NCBI RefSeq assembly: GCF_014486675.1
Contig: NZ_JACTAC010000016.1
Coordinates: 1 to 52,290, forward strand
Direction: 5' to 3'
From: Flavobacterium macrobrachii
GTDB taxonomy: Bacteria > Bacteroidota > Bacteroidia > Flavobacteriales > Flavobacteriaceae
DNA length: 52,290 nt
In this document: positions 51,999 to 52,290 of the stretch, one piece after another
Numbering within the stretch: the stretch's first letter is position 1
Layout of the letters: every line of letters begins with the position of its first letter
Notes under the pieces: model-generated
What the model saw: the letters and a program-made list of their open reading frames with translations, nothing else
Told to the model about the DNA's origin: nothing
The model's database searches: none
Program-made: the position numbers and the translations under genes

Positions 51999-52290
51999 TT
52001 ATATAATATCAATCAATCGTTTTGGTTTTGGTAATGCTTCTTCTTTTTTAGGCAAAGTTATTAGTAGTACTCCGTTTTCATACACGGCATTGATGGCGTC
52101 TGTATTTACGGTTTCGGGTAGTGTAAATGCTCTGCGGAAAGATGTATAGCTGAATTCTCTTCGGGTATAACGACCGTTGTTCTCGGTTTGTTCGGTTTCG
52201 TTTTTGGTTTCGGAAGAAATGGTTAATACATTGTGGTCTATCTCAATGATGAAGTCTTCTTTTGTTTTTCCTGGTGCTGCTAGCTCTAGG
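51999..52290 (-). CDS. Small heat-shock protein Hsp20, 5' end cut by the window
   Basis: Only the C-terminal ~96 codons are present; the gene continues past 52290. The visible part reads ELAAPGKTKEDFIIEIDHNV, then RYTRREFSYTSFRRAFTLPE (the conserved beta-6/7 region of the alpha-crystallin domain) and AVYENGVLLITLPKKEEALP. It ends in PKRLIDII, with an IxI-like tail. Holdase chaperone of the cytoplasm. The order ENGVLLITLPK is diagnostic. Confidence 0.95.
   Translation of the reverse strand, partial: LELAAPGKTKEDFIIEIDHNVLTISSETKNETEQTENNGRYTRREFSYTSFRRAFTLPETVNTDAINAVYENGVLLITLPKKEEALPKPKRLIDII

Overview
The window reads as chromosomal DNA of a member of the Bacteroidota, most likely a Flavobacterium or close relative. 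The DNA is A/T-rich, and several genes are preceded by the phylum-type promoter (TTG, 17-23 nt, TAnnTTTG) rather than by clear Shine-Dalgarno sequences. A secreted protein ends in a gliding-motility/type IX type B sorting domain, and the gene families are typical of the group (BT_3928-type DoxX protein, DUF1599, OstA-like protein). No phage, transposase, integrase, CRISPR, tRNA or rRNA was found.

Layout. 35-6634 is a minus-strand housekeeping block: DUF808 membrane protein, mdh, gyrB, asnB and a small GreA/GreB-like protein. 6714-11487 is a two-gene unit of a giant secreted TPR protein and an outer-membrane beta-barrel. ftsE follows (11699-12382). 12379-19170 is a surface-glycan region in mixed orientation: three GT4-type glycosyltransferases, one GT2, an FkbM-like methyltransferase and a Wzx-type flippase, followed by a type IX secreted protein (19305-21122). 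21226-28287 is a conserved envelope module: RDD, divergent from SpoIIM-like, a membrane protein, DUF4129, DUF4350, MoxR AAA ATPase and DUF58. 28387-35837 holds a TrmH-type rRNA methyltransferase, a YafK-like L,D-transpeptidase, a beta-lactamase-fold hydrolase, the (p)ppGpp synthetase/hydrolase, a Fur-family regulator and purA. 35838-36342 has no ordinary gene but carries a 42-bp tandem array. 36343-40006 has a secreted alpha-amylase divergent from an OstA/LptA-like protein. 40077-44683 is a plus-strand run (class III aminotransferase, small membrane protein, TPR, TonB-C-like, aroE, rlmH). 44721-46179 is folP plus a lipoprotein. 46271-49485 is a redox/glycolysis operon (DUF1599, BT_3928-type, small membrane protein, TlpA-like, tpiA). 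prmA, clpS, an unknown protein and a truncated hsp20 close the window.

The most unusual feature is not a gene family. At least seven intergenic spacers carry degenerate direct repeats of 7-8 bp period. The word differs at each locus, and the repeats usually begin inside, or within a few bases of, the stop codon of the gene before. Two of these arrays use the same word (GTTRTCR), are built as inverted arms, and bracket the DUF58 gene. With the 42-bp array next to purA, this suggests an active, poorly described repeat-generating process in intergenic DNA. The TPR/barrel pair and the MoxR-DUF58 module are the best protein candidates for poorly characterised envelope systems.

All functions are inferred by reading the translated sequence. 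No database search was possible.
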